Part shown: in pieces, positions 33,935 to 41,838 of the stretch
Numbering within the stretch: the stretch's first letter is position 1
Layout of the letters: each line of letters starts with the position of its first letter
Origin: Planktomarina sp.
GTDB taxonomy: Bacteria; Pseudomonadota; Alphaproteobacteria; Rhodobacterales; Rhodobacteraceae
NCBI GenBank assembly: GCA_020630015.1
Contig: JAHDCF010000021.1
Span: 1-45,231 of the forward strand
DNA length: 45,231 nt
Direction of reading: 5' to 3'
Translations under genes and position numbers: made by a program
Notes under the pieces: generated by a model
The model's input: the letters and a program-made list of their open reading frames with translations, nothing else
Told to the model about the DNA's origin: nothing
The model's database searches: none

Positions 33935-36127
33935 TTACTTCCAGAACCGGCCCCAGCGGGCCTCTAGCTGTGGTTGGTGGGCATCGCGGGTCAGCTCATA
34001 CAAGCGATCTTGTACATTCAGCCGCGCGCCCCCATCCCGGGTCAACGGCTGTAACACCGTGGTTGATTTCTTGCGAGTTGGGGTCCCCAATTGCCAATCC
34101 ACCGGAATAACCACGCGGATACCTTTGTCAAAAGACCCTTCCCCAAATTCATCGGCAGATACATCGGTGATCGTGGCATAAGCCCCCACAACCCATCCGT
34201 TGTTAAATTCGCGATCCAAGGTGACGGTTGCTCCCCAATCCCCAGCCAAATATCGGCCCACATCCAACTGCCCATGAAACCCATTGCCAAATTGGTAATA
34301 GGCCGACAGATGCCCTGTGACCGTGCTGTATTCGCGATCGGCATAGGTGCTGAGCGGTTGCAGAATTGGGTTGGCGTTGCCATCGATGGTTTTCGGCACA
34401 AAGCCAAACATGTCATCATAACTGCGCTGTTTAACAGCGTTGATTTCGGCGCCAAAGGCCAAACGGCTGCCCACGGGTTTCCACAAAACCTCGGCCGAGA
34501 CGCCCCCATACATCCGTTCCAAATACCCTGCGGTCACCCGCCCATACAGGTCTTTTCCGGGCCGGAAAAAATAGGCCGCCGTCAGATATTCAAGGCTTGG
34601 GTCCCCTTCTGCATCATAAACATTGGCGTCAGAGCGCACATGCGGCAGCACAGAATTTGACGCCCGTGTCGACGTATCGAGGTTGCCCAAAACTCGCTTG
34701 CGCATCGCACCAGAGACATAAAGCCCCGGCGTGGGGTTCCATTCCGCGGCCAATTCAAGACCCGCATCCACACGCACAGGGTTGTCAGGGTCAAACAAGC
34801 TGGCCTTGGCATAAGGCCCAAGGCGCCAATTAAATTTGGGATACAGATCTGTGTTTAATCCCGCGCGGCGGTCCACTTGGGCGGCATCTTCAAACCGTGT
34901 GGCCGCCAGCATTTGATCCGATCCATTCAGATCATTTTCAAATCGCTCCAAACCACTGCGAGGTAAAATTACCTGTGATGTGGGGATACCCTTTTTCATT
35001 AAGATGATGCGGATTTCTTCCACAGAAGGGGGCAAAACATTTGACACAATGCGCGCTGTACGACCCACGGCTTGGGCATTTGCGCTGTATCTGGTGTTGC
35101 GCACCCGGATGGTGGCAGTGCGGCCAGACAGTTCCATCCCTTCCAGAACCAAACCTTCTTTGGCCATCAAAGGGGCCAAGCCTTTGACCAGCACATCCCG
35201 GGTTTGATCGGCCCCTTGGGCCCAGCCCAAATCATTTGCCGCCCCCGCCGGACGGGTCAAAACGGGGATCGGTGCCCCTTCGTGTGTGCCCCCTGTGGGG
35301 CTGGATTTGGGATCGGTGGTAAACGTCAGGCCCAACCCAAAATCAGATCCATAAAGGTAGTAGGCCGACAAATGGGACCGTTTGCCCATTTTGTAATCAA
35401 GGCCATAGTTAAAGGGCGAAGATCGCAATGTGTTTCCGCTGTCTGTTTGATAGCGCACATTATCAGATGAATATTCCACCTTGGCGGTCAACCGGTCGGT
35501 GGCTTTCCAGCTCAGGCCACCAAAGGCTGCGGCAGGCCCCCGAAACCATTTTGCACTTTCCACCTGACCACCAGTGCCAGTGAAACCGGTGTTGCGGGTA
35601 TCAAATTTATCGCTGATCACGCCAAATGGATTGGAAAAACTGTTATGGGCGCCCAATCGGCCCCAGCCAATTCCAGCACTGGCTTGCACTTTGCCCTCAG
35701 CAAAGGTTTTGGTGGCCACGATATATTCGCCCGAATAAAGCCCAGTTCCGATGAAATCTTGCAAGCCAATCGCGATGGCTGGGCGAATGCGCCCCTCATC
35801 CACCAAGCGATACCGCAGATCAAAAGACCGATCATAATAGGCATTATAATACCGCGATGTGGGATCTGCGGTCCAATCGGTAACTTGGGTGTATCTGAAT
35901 GTCGTGGACAGGCGCGGCGTCAACTGAAACGTCATGGTCGACCGCAGGCTTTTGGCCCCATAGCTGAATGTAAATGCCAATTCCCCATCTGGCGCGGACT
36001 GGGCCGTGGGCATTTCGATCAAACCCGGGGTTCCGTACAGGCCATAGGTTAATGTTTCTTTGGCCACAACAGGGGTTGTAATTCCAAACAAAGCCGCCCC
36101 GGCCAAAGACATACGCCAAATTTTCAT
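33935..36127 (-). CDS. YjbH/GfcD-family outer-membrane protein
   Basis: The ~730-residue protein has a signal peptide (MSLAGAALFGITTPVVAKE). It then has the conserved YjbH start (LTYGLYGTPGLIEMPTAQSAPDGELAFTFS is the recognisable region, about 25-55). Alternating beta strands follow, as expected for a twin beta-barrel protein; length is close to E. coli YjbH (698). These proteins are proposed exopolysaccharide secretin-like or modification pores. The open frame begins at 36151, but ATG 36127 directly precedes the signal peptide and has GGGGGAA upstream. It is coupled to the YjbF gene and divergent from rfbA. The relationship to the Wza-type channel (alternative or cooperating exit) is unknown. 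Confidence 0.9.
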   Translation of the reverse strand: MKIWRMSLAGAALFGITTPVVAKETLTYGLYGTPGLIEMPTAQSAPDGELAFTFSYGAKSLRSTMTFQLTPRLSTTFRYTQVTDWTADPTSRYYNAYYDRSFDLRYRLVDEGRIRPAIAIGLQDFIGTGLYSGEYIVATKTFAEGKVQASAGIGWGRLGAHNSFSNPFGVISDKFDTRNTGFTGTGGQVESAKWFRGPAAAFGGLSWKATDRLTAKVEYSSDNVRYQTDSGNTLRSSPFNYGLDYKMGKRSHLSAYYLYGSDFGLGLTFTTDPKSSPTGGTHEGAPIPVLTRPAGAANDLGWAQGADQTRDVLVKGLAPLMAKEGLVLEGMELSGRTATIRVRNTRYSANAQAVGRTARIVSNVLPPSVEEIRIILMKKGIPTSQVILPRSGLERFENDLNGSDQMLAATRFEDAAQVDRRAGLNTDLYPKFNWRLGPYAKASLFDPDNPVRVDAGLELAAEWNPTPGLYVSGAMRKRVLGNLDTSTRASNSVLPHVRSDANVYDAEGDPSLEYLTAAYFFRPGKDLYGRVTAGYLERMYGGVSAEVLWKPVGSRLAFGAEINAVKQRSYDDMFGFVPKTIDGNANPILQPLSTYADREYSTVTGHLSAYYQFGNGFHGQLDVGRYLAGDWGATVTLDREFNNGWVVGAYATITDVSADEFGEGSFDKGIRVVIPVDWQLGTPTRKKSTTVLQPLTRDGGARLNVQDRLYELTRDAHQPQLEARWGRFWK

Positions 36128-36280
36128 AGCGTTCCCCCAAACACAATACATAAGAGGACCTTAGGCCAAACAGACGGGGACGAAAAGCGCAGAAAAGCCC
36201 TGATGTTTGAGACTTAAGTAGAGTATCATAAGAAACAGGATATAAGACAGGGTCGAGCTTGACCAAAGGCAGGGGAAAAG
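36128..36280. promoter_or_regulatory. Divergent region between yjbH-like gene and rfbA
   Basis: The 153-base gap must carry promoters for both directions. It contains AAGTAGAGTA at 36216-36225, also found inverted upstream of the CapD-type gene. A purine-rich ribosome site (GGGGAAAAG) precedes the rfbA ATG. No palindromic operator was found. Confidence 0.4.
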
Positions 36281-37147
36281 ATGCAGCGCAAAGGGATTAT
36301 TTTAGCAGGGGGCAGCGGCACGCGACTTTATCCAATCACCATTGGTGTTTCAAAACAACTCATGCCGATTTATGATAAACCGATGATCTATTACCCGCTG
36401 TCAACTTTGATGTTGGCGGGTATCCGTGAGATTGCGATTATCACCACACCTCAAGATCAAGATCAATTCCAAAGAGCTTTGGGAGATGGATCCCAATACG
36501 GGATTGATCTGACATGGATCATACAACCCAGCCCTGATGGTTTGGCGCAAGCCTATATTCTGGCCGAGGACTTTTTGAATGGGGCCCCATCGGCCATGGT
36601 TTTGGGGGATAACATTTTCTTTGGAAATGATTTGCCAGATTTACTGGCCGCCGCAGACCAAAGTTCAGGCGGGACGGTTTTTGGGTACCATGTGGTGGAT
36701 CCAGAAAGATACGGCGTTTTATCCTTTGATGAGGAAGGCGCTGTTAATGGCATCGTCGAAAAACCGCCGGTCCCGCCCTCAAACCTAGCCGTTACGGGGC
36801 TCTACTTCCTAGATGGTGATGCCCCCAAACGGGCGCGCGCAGTGCAACCTTCGCCCCGGGGTGAATTGGAAATCACGGATCTCTTACAATCCTACCTCGA
36901 TGAGGGGGGATTAAATGTGCAACGGATGGGCCGGGGATATGCTTGGCTGGACACCGGAACCCATGCCAGCCTGTTGGATGCTGGAAATTTTGTACGCACA
37001 CTTCAATCGCGCCAAGGGCTTCAAACCGGGTGCTTGGAAGAAATTGCCTTTGAAGCAGGGTGGATCAGCAAAGAGCAACTCCGGGCAGAGGCTGTACGGT
37101 ATGCCAAAAATGAATATGGGCAGTATCTGGCGCGCCTGATTGATTAA
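36281..37147 (+). CDS. rfbA: Glucose-1-phosphate thymidylyltransferase
   Basis: This is the first enzyme of dTDP-L-rhamnose synthesis (dTTP + glucose-1-P to dTDP-glucose). The 288 residues match RmlA length and show ILAGGSGTRLYPITIGVSKQ at 6-25 and MPIYDKPMIYYPLSTLM next to it. LGDNIFFG near 107, VEKPPVPPSN near 165 and GRGYAWLDTGTH near 216 complete the pattern. Its stop overlaps the opposing rfbD stop: the TTAA at 37144-37147 serves both genes. It is therefore transcribed apart from rfbD and rfbB, unlike the usual rfbBDAC operon. Confidence 0.97.
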   Translation: MQRKGIILAGGSGTRLYPITIGVSKQLMPIYDKPMIYYPLSTLMLAGIREIAIITTPQDQDQFQRALGDGSQYGIDLTWIIQPSPDGLAQAYILAEDFLNGAPSAMVLGDNIFFGNDLPDLLAAADQSSGGTVFGYHVVDPERYGVLSFDEEGAVNGIVEKPPVPPSNLAVTGLYFLDGDAPKRARAVQPSPRGELEITDLLQSYLDEGGLNVQRMGRGYAWLDTGTHASLLDAGNFVRTLQSRQGLQTGCLEEIAFEAGWISKEQLRAEAVRYAKNEYGQYLARLID

Positions 37148-37980
37148 AGCTGAGCTAAAATCCTTTTCAAACTCACGCGCCAATCGGGGCGACCAATGCC
37201 AAATGTGGTGGCGGTTGTGGTGCAATCCATACGCGAATTTAAGGGACGTGTTGCGGGGGTCGGATAGTCTGATGTGGGGATATCGGTGACAGCACAGCTG
37301 ATCCCACTTTGGACAAAAATTTCCCGTGCGAAATCCGCCCAGCTGACATCGGGGTGCCCGGAAAAATGATAGGTTCCCGTTTTATCCGGATCTACAATGA
37401 GCTGATGCGCAATGGTATGGCAGGCGGCGGCGATTTCGGCCGCACCGGTTGGGCCGCCGATCTGATCGGCCACAATCGTTAGGGCATCACGTTCAGCGCC
37501 CAGACGCAGCATCGTTTTGACGAAGTTATTGCCATGGGCGGACACCACCCAAGATGTGCGCAAAATGGCATGGGTTGCCCCACTGGCGCGCAAGGCGGTT
37601 TCGCCGGCCAATTTGGTGCGCCCGTATGCCCCCAAGGGGCCGGTGGGTGCATCTGGTGTCCAGGATTTTGTGCCCCCCCCTTCGAACACGTAATCGGTGG
37701 AAATATGCACCAGTGGGATGCCCAGTGCCGCACAGGCCTTTGCCATTTCCGCCACGGCATCACCGTTCAGACGTTGTGCATTTTCTTCATCGTCTTCGGC
37801 CTTGTCCACGGCGGTATAGGCCGCGGCATTGATCACCGCTTTGGGTTTATGTGTTGCAATGGCATCGGCCGCACGGCCCGGTATCATCAGATCACAGGCC
37901 GCACTGCCCAGACAGGTTGTACCCTCAAGGGCCGCAAGTTCAGTGGCCACCTGGCCGGATTTTCCGAAAACAAGGATCAT
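37144..37980 (-). CDS. rfbD: dTDP-4-dehydrorhamnose reductase
   Basis: This enzyme carries out the last step to dTDP-L-rhamnose. The 278-residue SDR protein has the N-terminal [14 protein letters not shown] (NADPH loop), [18 protein letters not shown] near 50-65, STDYVFEGG near 96 and active-site YGRTK near 120. [15 protein letters not shown] near 222 is also characteristic. Its ATG overlaps the rfbB stop by 4 bases (37977-37980), so rfbB and rfbD are translationally coupled. Confidence 0.96.
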   Translation of the reverse strand: MILVFGKSGQVATELAALEGTTCLGSAACDLMIPGRAADAIATHKPKAVINAAAYTAVDKAEDDEENAQRLNGDAVAEMAKACAALGIPLVHISTDYVFEGGGTKSWTPDAPTGPLGAYGRTKLAGETALRASGATHAILRTSWVVSAHGNNFVKTMLRLGAERDALTIVADQIGGPTGAAEIAAACHTIAHQLIVDPDKTGTYHFSGHPDVSWADFAREIFVQSGISCAVTDIPTSDYPTPATRPLNSRMDCTTTATTFGIGRPDWRVSLKRILAQL

Positions 37981-39026
37981 CCCGTGCCCAAGCGCTGTCC
38001 AACACCGTCACGGTTTTGCAAAGCCTTCCACCAGGCCTCGTTGTCCAGATACCAATCCACAGTTTTTTCTAGACCTTCCTCAACCGTCACCGATGGGCGC
38101 CAGCCCAGTTCCTGGGCGATGCGGGTGGGATCAATGGCATACCGGGCGTCATGGCCGGGGCGATCGGTCACAAAGGTGATTTGGTCTTCGTACTTTGACC
38201 CGTCTGCCTTAGGGCGTTTGGTGTCTAAAATGGCGCAGAGGGTTTTCACCAGATCCAGGTTTGACATCTCGTTTTCGCCGCCGATGTTATAGCTGCGGCC
38301 CACTTCGCCCTTTTGCACCACCAATAGCAAAGCATCGGCGTGGTCTTCCACATAAAGCCAATCACGCACGTTGGATCCATCCCCATAGATCGGCAGGGGC
38401 TTGCCCGCCAGAGCATTCAGGATGATCACCGGCACCAGCTTTTCGGGGAAATGGAACGGGCCATAGTTGTTCGAACAGTTCGTCATCACCACCGGCAGGC
38501 CGTAAGTTTCGGCCCAGGCCCGTACCAGATGGTCGGACGCGGCCTTCGACGCCGAATAGGGGCTGCGCGGATCGTAAGGCGTGGTTTCCGTGAACTGGAC
38601 CGATGGGTCATGGGGCAGGGAGCCAAAAACCTCGTCCGTGGAAATATGGTGGAAGCGGAAGTCTTCCGGGCTGCCCTGGCCCACCCAATAGGCGCGGGCG
38701 GCCTCAAGCATCTGGAAGGTGCCCATGACGTTGGTTTCGATAAACGTGCCGGGCCCGTCGATGGACCGATCCACATGGCTTTCGGCGGCCAGATGCATCA
38801 CCGCATCGGGTTTATGTTTTTCAAAGATGGCATCAAGGGCCGCACGATCGCGGATGTCGGCCTGTTCAAAGACATACCCGGGCGCGTTTGAAACACTTGC
38901 GACGTTATCCAAACAGGCCGCATAGGTCAGGGCATCCAAATTGATCACGCTGTGCCCATCGCGAATGGCCTGTCGCACCACGGCTGAGCCAATAAACCCG
39001 GCCCCCCCTGTCACAAGTAGTTTCAA
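37977..39026 (-). CDS. rfbB: dTDP-glucose 4,6-dehydratase
   Basis: This enzyme makes dTDP-4-keto-6-deoxyglucose. The 349 residues begin [18 protein letters not shown]. They show [15 protein letters not shown] near 78-92, STDEVFGSL near 130 and active-site [12 protein letters not shown] near 157. The start is a TTG at 39026, placed exactly before the first strand with AAGGATTAGG upstream; no ATG is close by. Base composition appears GC-richer than that of the glycosyltransferase block. It is coupled to rfbD downstream; rfbC is not adjacent but lies at 44478-45029. Confidence 0.96.
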   Translation of the reverse strand: MKLLVTGGAGFIGSAVVRQAIRDGHSVINLDALTYAACLDNVASVSNAPGYVFEQADIRDRAALDAIFEKHKPDAVMHLAAESHVDRSIDGPGTFIETNVMGTFQMLEAARAYWVGQGSPEDFRFHHISTDEVFGSLPHDPSVQFTETTPYDPRSPYSASKAASDHLVRAWAETYGLPVVMTNCSNNYGPFHFPEKLVPVIILNALAGKPLPIYGDGSNVRDWLYVEDHADALLLVVQKGEVGRSYNIGGENEMSNLDLVKTLCAILDTKRPKADGSKYEDQITFVTDRPGHDARYAIDPTRIAQELGWRPSVTVEEGLEKTVDWYLDNEAWWKALQNRDGVGQRLGTG

Positions 39027-39152
39027 AATACCTAATCCTTATGTCTGCCGTCCATGGTATAGGGCGGCTGTCACCTAGGGGATATTCGGTATCAAGGGGA
39101 CAATGAAGGGCTAAAACAAATTTCCTTTAAACCTTTGTGGCAAAGCCCCTGA

Positions 39153-39686
39153 TCAATCGATTTTCAAAGCCCGATCCAAAGACAACATACCCGCCCCTTT
39201 GACCACAAGCACCAGTAAGACAAACACCCAGAACGCCCGTTGATCCACGATCAAGGCGGATGGGTTTCCATCAAACCAGGTGCCGATATCTTTGCCACCC
39301 AATCCATGGCCAGTGATGTCAACAATGGATTGCACCGCCACAAAACCAATCATGCCAAGGGCCGCCAGACGGGTGAAAAGGCCCAGCACAATCAGCACTG
39401 GCAAGATGAATTCAGCCCAAGTGCCCGCCAAGGCCACGACCCAATGGAACACACCCAATTGAGAGCTGTCATATCCTGCGGCTTCCATCGCTTTGGGAAA
39501 AATTTGGATATAGGCGCCATCTGAGGGTCGGAAGAGGCCCAACACCCCATCGCCCAGTTTGGTCATTCCCGATTTCAGATAATAGACCAGCAACGTACCA
39601 GCAAAAATCAAACGTGCCAGAAGGGGCAGGTGGGGCCCCGCGACATCTGTTACGGCATCAGCAAAGCGGGAATAGATCTGGATCAT
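39153..39686 (-). CDS. DoxX-family membrane protein of the bufferin operon
   Basis: About 177 residues with four hydrophobic helices and the DoxX pattern. It shows LLARLIFAGTLLVYYLKSGMTKLGD near the start, then a HWVVALAGTWAEFILPVLIVLGLFTR segment in the middle. DoxX proteins are the usual last gene of DUF2282-DUF692-DUF2063 operons (gigPABT in Cupriavidus, buf operons in Caulobacter), where they are suspected redox or transport partners. ATG 39686 follows an AAGGA site; the frame extends six codons further to 39704. It lies 19 bases after the DUF2063 gene. The precise role is unknown. Confidence 0.88.
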   Translation of the reverse strand: MIQIYSRFADAVTDVAGPHLPLLARLIFAGTLLVYYLKSGMTKLGDGVLGLFRPSDGAYIQIFPKAMEAAGYDSSQLGVFHWVVALAGTWAEFILPVLIVLGLFTRLAALGMIGFVAVQSIVDITGHGLGGKDIGTWFDGNPSALIVDQRAFWVFVLLVLVVKGAGMLSLDRALKID

Positions 39687-39705
39687 GGGAGAGGGGTCCT
39701 TCAAA

Positions 39706-40434
39706 CTAGGGGATCAGCACCTGCCGGGTCACCAAAAGGCTTAGGCAGGTGGGAAAATCAAATCCTTCTGGGGCGGCTTCAAGGGCCTGCCCCAACGGGG
39801 TTGCGCCATCTAAGGCGTCCAAAACATCTGCGGCCCCTGCGGGCAACACATCCACAAAGGGATCAAACTCAGGGCGGCTGATCAATACATCCTCTGGCCC
39901 GGTCAAGGGGGCGGGATCCGCGTTGGGTTGGTTGTTTTGCCACAAAGTTCCAACCGGGAAAGAAGATCGGATGACCGTTACTGAGGGGGCCAAGGTAAAA
40001 GGCATTGTGGCAAAAAGATCAGGATCAAGGCCTGCCAGATCATCCCCTGTCATGCCAGTTGCATCCGCCGCGTGATAGGCCCGGCGCAACGCATTTTCCA
40101 CCCGCGCCACATCCGCCAGATACGGCAGATGGGCCACAGGGGGGAAACTGTCCAAAAAGGTGGGCATGTCTTGACCAAACGCGGCCATCAATGGGGATTG
40201 CGGCGGATATCGGCGCAAGGCCACACCCGCCATGGCGCGAAAGAAATCTTCCCCCACCAAGCGACGGATCACAGGGAAGGCCACCTCAAGCGCATCGCTC
40301 AGCGAAACCGCCACATTATTGCGGTAGACATCAAATCGTTTGCCGGCAGGCCGGCCCTGTCCGTCGCTTAATCTTGGGGGGGTGGGATGATCGGCATCCA
40401 ACAGGGCCGCGCCAAAATCTTGGTGGTTTGTCAT
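39706..40434 (-). CDS. bufC: DUF2063 protein, BufC-like partner of the MNIO enzyme
   Basis: The ~242-residue protein has the DUF2063 N-terminal helical domain: KRFDVYRNNVAVSLSDALEV, then FPVIRRLVGEDFFRAMAG, then YLADVARVENALRRAYHAAD. In bufferin and other MNIO systems this protein binds the precursor peptide and presents it to the DUF692 enzyme. The open frame runs to 40491, but ATG 40434 overlaps the DUF692 stop by 4 bases (40431-40434) and is chosen. The coupling implies equal amounts of the two partners. It acts in the cytoplasm. Confidence 0.9.
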   Translation of the reverse strand: MTNHQDFGAALLDADHPTPPRLSDGQGRPAGKRFDVYRNNVAVSLSDALEVAFPVIRRLVGEDFFRAMAGVALRRYPPQSPLMAAFGQDMPTFLDSFPPVAHLPYLADVARVENALRRAYHAADATGMTGDDLAGLDPDLFATMPFTLAPSVTVIRSSFPVGTLWQNNQPNADPAPLTGPEDVLISRPEFDPFVDVLPAGAADVLDALDGATPLGQALEAAPEGFDFPTCLSLLVTRQVLIP

Positions 40435-41279
40435 GACGCGGGTGTCAGCGCAGCTGCCGCCCGGTCTGCCTCGGCCCGTAAGACGTTCCAATCGGGCACA
40501 TCATTGTCCCATTCAATCAAGGTGGGCGTGGGGCCGGTTTTGGCCAAGGTATAGGTATAAAGATCCCACACGGGATCGGCCACTTCACGGCTGTGACTGT
40601 CGATTAACAGGGGGGCGCCGGTATCATCTGTGTCCTCATCATGCCCGCCCAAATGTAATTCGCCGACATATTCTGTGGGATAGGCATCAATATATTCCCG
40701 CGCACCCATCTTAAGATTGGTCGCAGAGACAAAGACGTTATTCACATCAAGCAAAAGGCCACAGCCCGTGCGCGCCACGATGGTGGCCAAAAAATCCACC
40801 TCTGAATAGGTGCTGTCATCAAACCAAAGATAACTGGATGGATTTTCCAAAAGCATTTGACGGCCCAGTGTCTGTTGCACGTCATTGATGTGATCGGCGA
40901 CCCGCGTCAGGGTCGCGTCTGTATAGGGCAGGGGTAGAAGATCATTGAAAAAGATCCCATGGGATGACCAGGCAAGATGTTCAGAAAAACTGGCTGGGTT
41001 CAGCCAATCCATCAAATGCCGCAGTCGTTTCAAATGGTCTGGATCAAGCGGGCCTTCGCCCCCGATCGACAGGCCAACCCCATGGGCGGATATTGCAAAT
41101 TTTTGAGACAACTCTTTCATCTGTGCGATGGGGCGGCCGCCTTGGCCCATATAATTTTCGGCATGAACCTCAAGCCATTGAACAGGGCCTGGGTCGCGAA
41201 TGACATCTTCAAAATGCTGTGGTTTGTAACCAACACCCACTGAGGTGGGCAGCGAATTTGGGGTATAATCAAACATCAT
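40431..41279 (-). CDS. bufB: DUF692 multinuclear non-heme iron oxidase (MNIO), BufB-like
   Basis: The 282-residue TIM-barrel enzyme of the DUF692/MbnB-BufB family is expected to modify cysteines of the adjacent DUF2282 peptide. Metal-ligand regions are all visible: EVHAENYMGQGG, ISAHGVGLSIGGEG, FSEHLAWSS, LLENPSSYLWF, LLLDVNNVFVSATN, GELHLGGHDEDT and LLIDSHSREVADPVWDLY. These provide the His, Glu, Asp and Asn residues that hold the iron cluster. ATG 41279 is one of two tandem ATGs, with AAGG upstream. It follows the precursor gene after 65 bases containing a hairpin. The product chemistry (thiooxazole in known bufferins) is inferred from the family. Confidence 0.93.
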   Translation of the reverse strand: MMFDYTPNSLPTSVGVGYKPQHFEDVIRDPGPVQWLEVHAENYMGQGGRPIAQMKELSQKFAISAHGVGLSIGGEGPLDPDHLKRLRHLMDWLNPASFSEHLAWSSHGIFFNDLLPLPYTDATLTRVADHINDVQQTLGRQMLLENPSSYLWFDDSTYSEVDFLATIVARTGCGLLLDVNNVFVSATNLKMGAREYIDAYPTEYVGELHLGGHDEDTDDTGAPLLIDSHSREVADPVWDLYTYTLAKTGPTPTLIEWDNDVPDWNVLRAEADRAAAALTPAS

Positions 41280-41305
41280 ATCGCCTTGTTATCATGGGAA
41301 GCTGC

Positions 41306-41326
41306 GGGCGACACCCTGTGCCGCCC
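41306..41326 (-). other. Intercistronic hairpin between bufA and bufB
   Basis: On the minus strand GGGCGGCA pairs with TGTCGCCC (one G-U pair) around a 5-base loop. No T-run follows. Stems like this between a precursor gene and its modifying enzyme often stabilise the upstream message or attenuate read-through, giving more peptide than enzyme. That role is inference. Confidence 0.5.
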
Positions 41327-41344
41327 CCATACCATAAGATGGGC

Positions 41345-41650
41345 TTATGCCGGCAGGTCACGCTCCAGCGCTTCCAAAGATCCCATACGCTCTGTGCCAT
41401 CGGCCATTGCTGGAACTTCGATATCGGCGCAGGTGCCAGCGGGCACCAATGTCCACGCGTTGCCTTGGTAATCAACGGTTGATGTACCGGCACAGGTTGT
41501 GCCTGGGCCAGCGGCACAGTCGTTTTTACCTGCCAATGACACGCCATAGCATTTTTCTTTGCCAGCAGCATGGGCCGCAGGGGCAACAGCAGCAGTCATG
41601 GCAGCAGCCATTGCAGAGGCGATAACGATGTTTTTTGCAGTCGTGGACAT
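41345..41650 (-). CDS. bufA: DUF2282 bufferin-type RiPP precursor
   Basis: This 101-residue peptide precursor has a Sec signal peptide ([21 protein letters not shown], cut near 28). Its mature part carries four cysteines at 34, 45, 53 and 74: [17 protein letters not shown], then [10 protein letters not shown] and VPAGTC. This spacing is the DUF2282/BufA1 signature. In described bufferins the two central cysteines (here 45 and 53) become 5-thiooxazoles and the product binds copper in the periplasm. Downstream are the MNIO enzyme, its partner and DoxX. The ATG has an AAAGGA site and a leader sharing 14 bases with that of the MAPEG gene. The acidic C-terminal tail after Cys74 (about 27 residues) is longer than the minimal core. 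Confidence 0.93.
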   Translation of the reverse strand: MSTTAKNIVIASAMAAAMTAAVAPAAHAAGKEKCYGVSLAGKNDCAAGPGTTCAGTSTVDYQGNAWTLVPAGTCADIEVPAMADGTERMGSLEALERDLPA

Positions 41651-41660
41651 GTGAATTTTC

Positions 41661-41691
41661 CTTTGTGTTTTGATCGTACAAACAAGGTACG
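41661..41691 (-). promoter_or_regulatory. Bufferin operon leader: shared 14-mer and interrupted palindrome
   Basis: ATCAAAACACAAAG (minus strand, 41661-41674) lies 10 bases before the bufA ATG and recurs exactly at 43893-43906, before the MAPEG gene. Directly upstream, CGTAC (41675-41679) and GTACG (41687-41691) form an interrupted palindrome. No TGTCGA box is found in the 188-base gap between bufA and the sigma gene, though CGTC/CGTA words are present. Function is inferred from position. Confidence 0.45.
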
Positions 41692-41838
41692 CCCAAGGTG
41701 TAGGAAATCAGACGCCGTCCCTTCCACTCACAAGCCCGTGCATCACAGGAGCGTTAGAATGGGGCAGGATTTTTCGGCGAATTTCAGGGGAAATTGTTAG
41801 ATTTCCCGCCTTTTGGGGCCGCGGGTTGGCCCGTTTTG

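Noticed and set aside
35072-36052. Plus-strand open frames opposite the yjbH-like gene
   Set aside because: Antisense shadows of a long beta-rich gene; no motif or initiation signal.
37534-38292. Plus-strand open frame of 252 codons opposite rfbD and rfbB
   Set aside because: Antisense to two certain genes, spans their junction and shows no protein-like motif or ribosome site.
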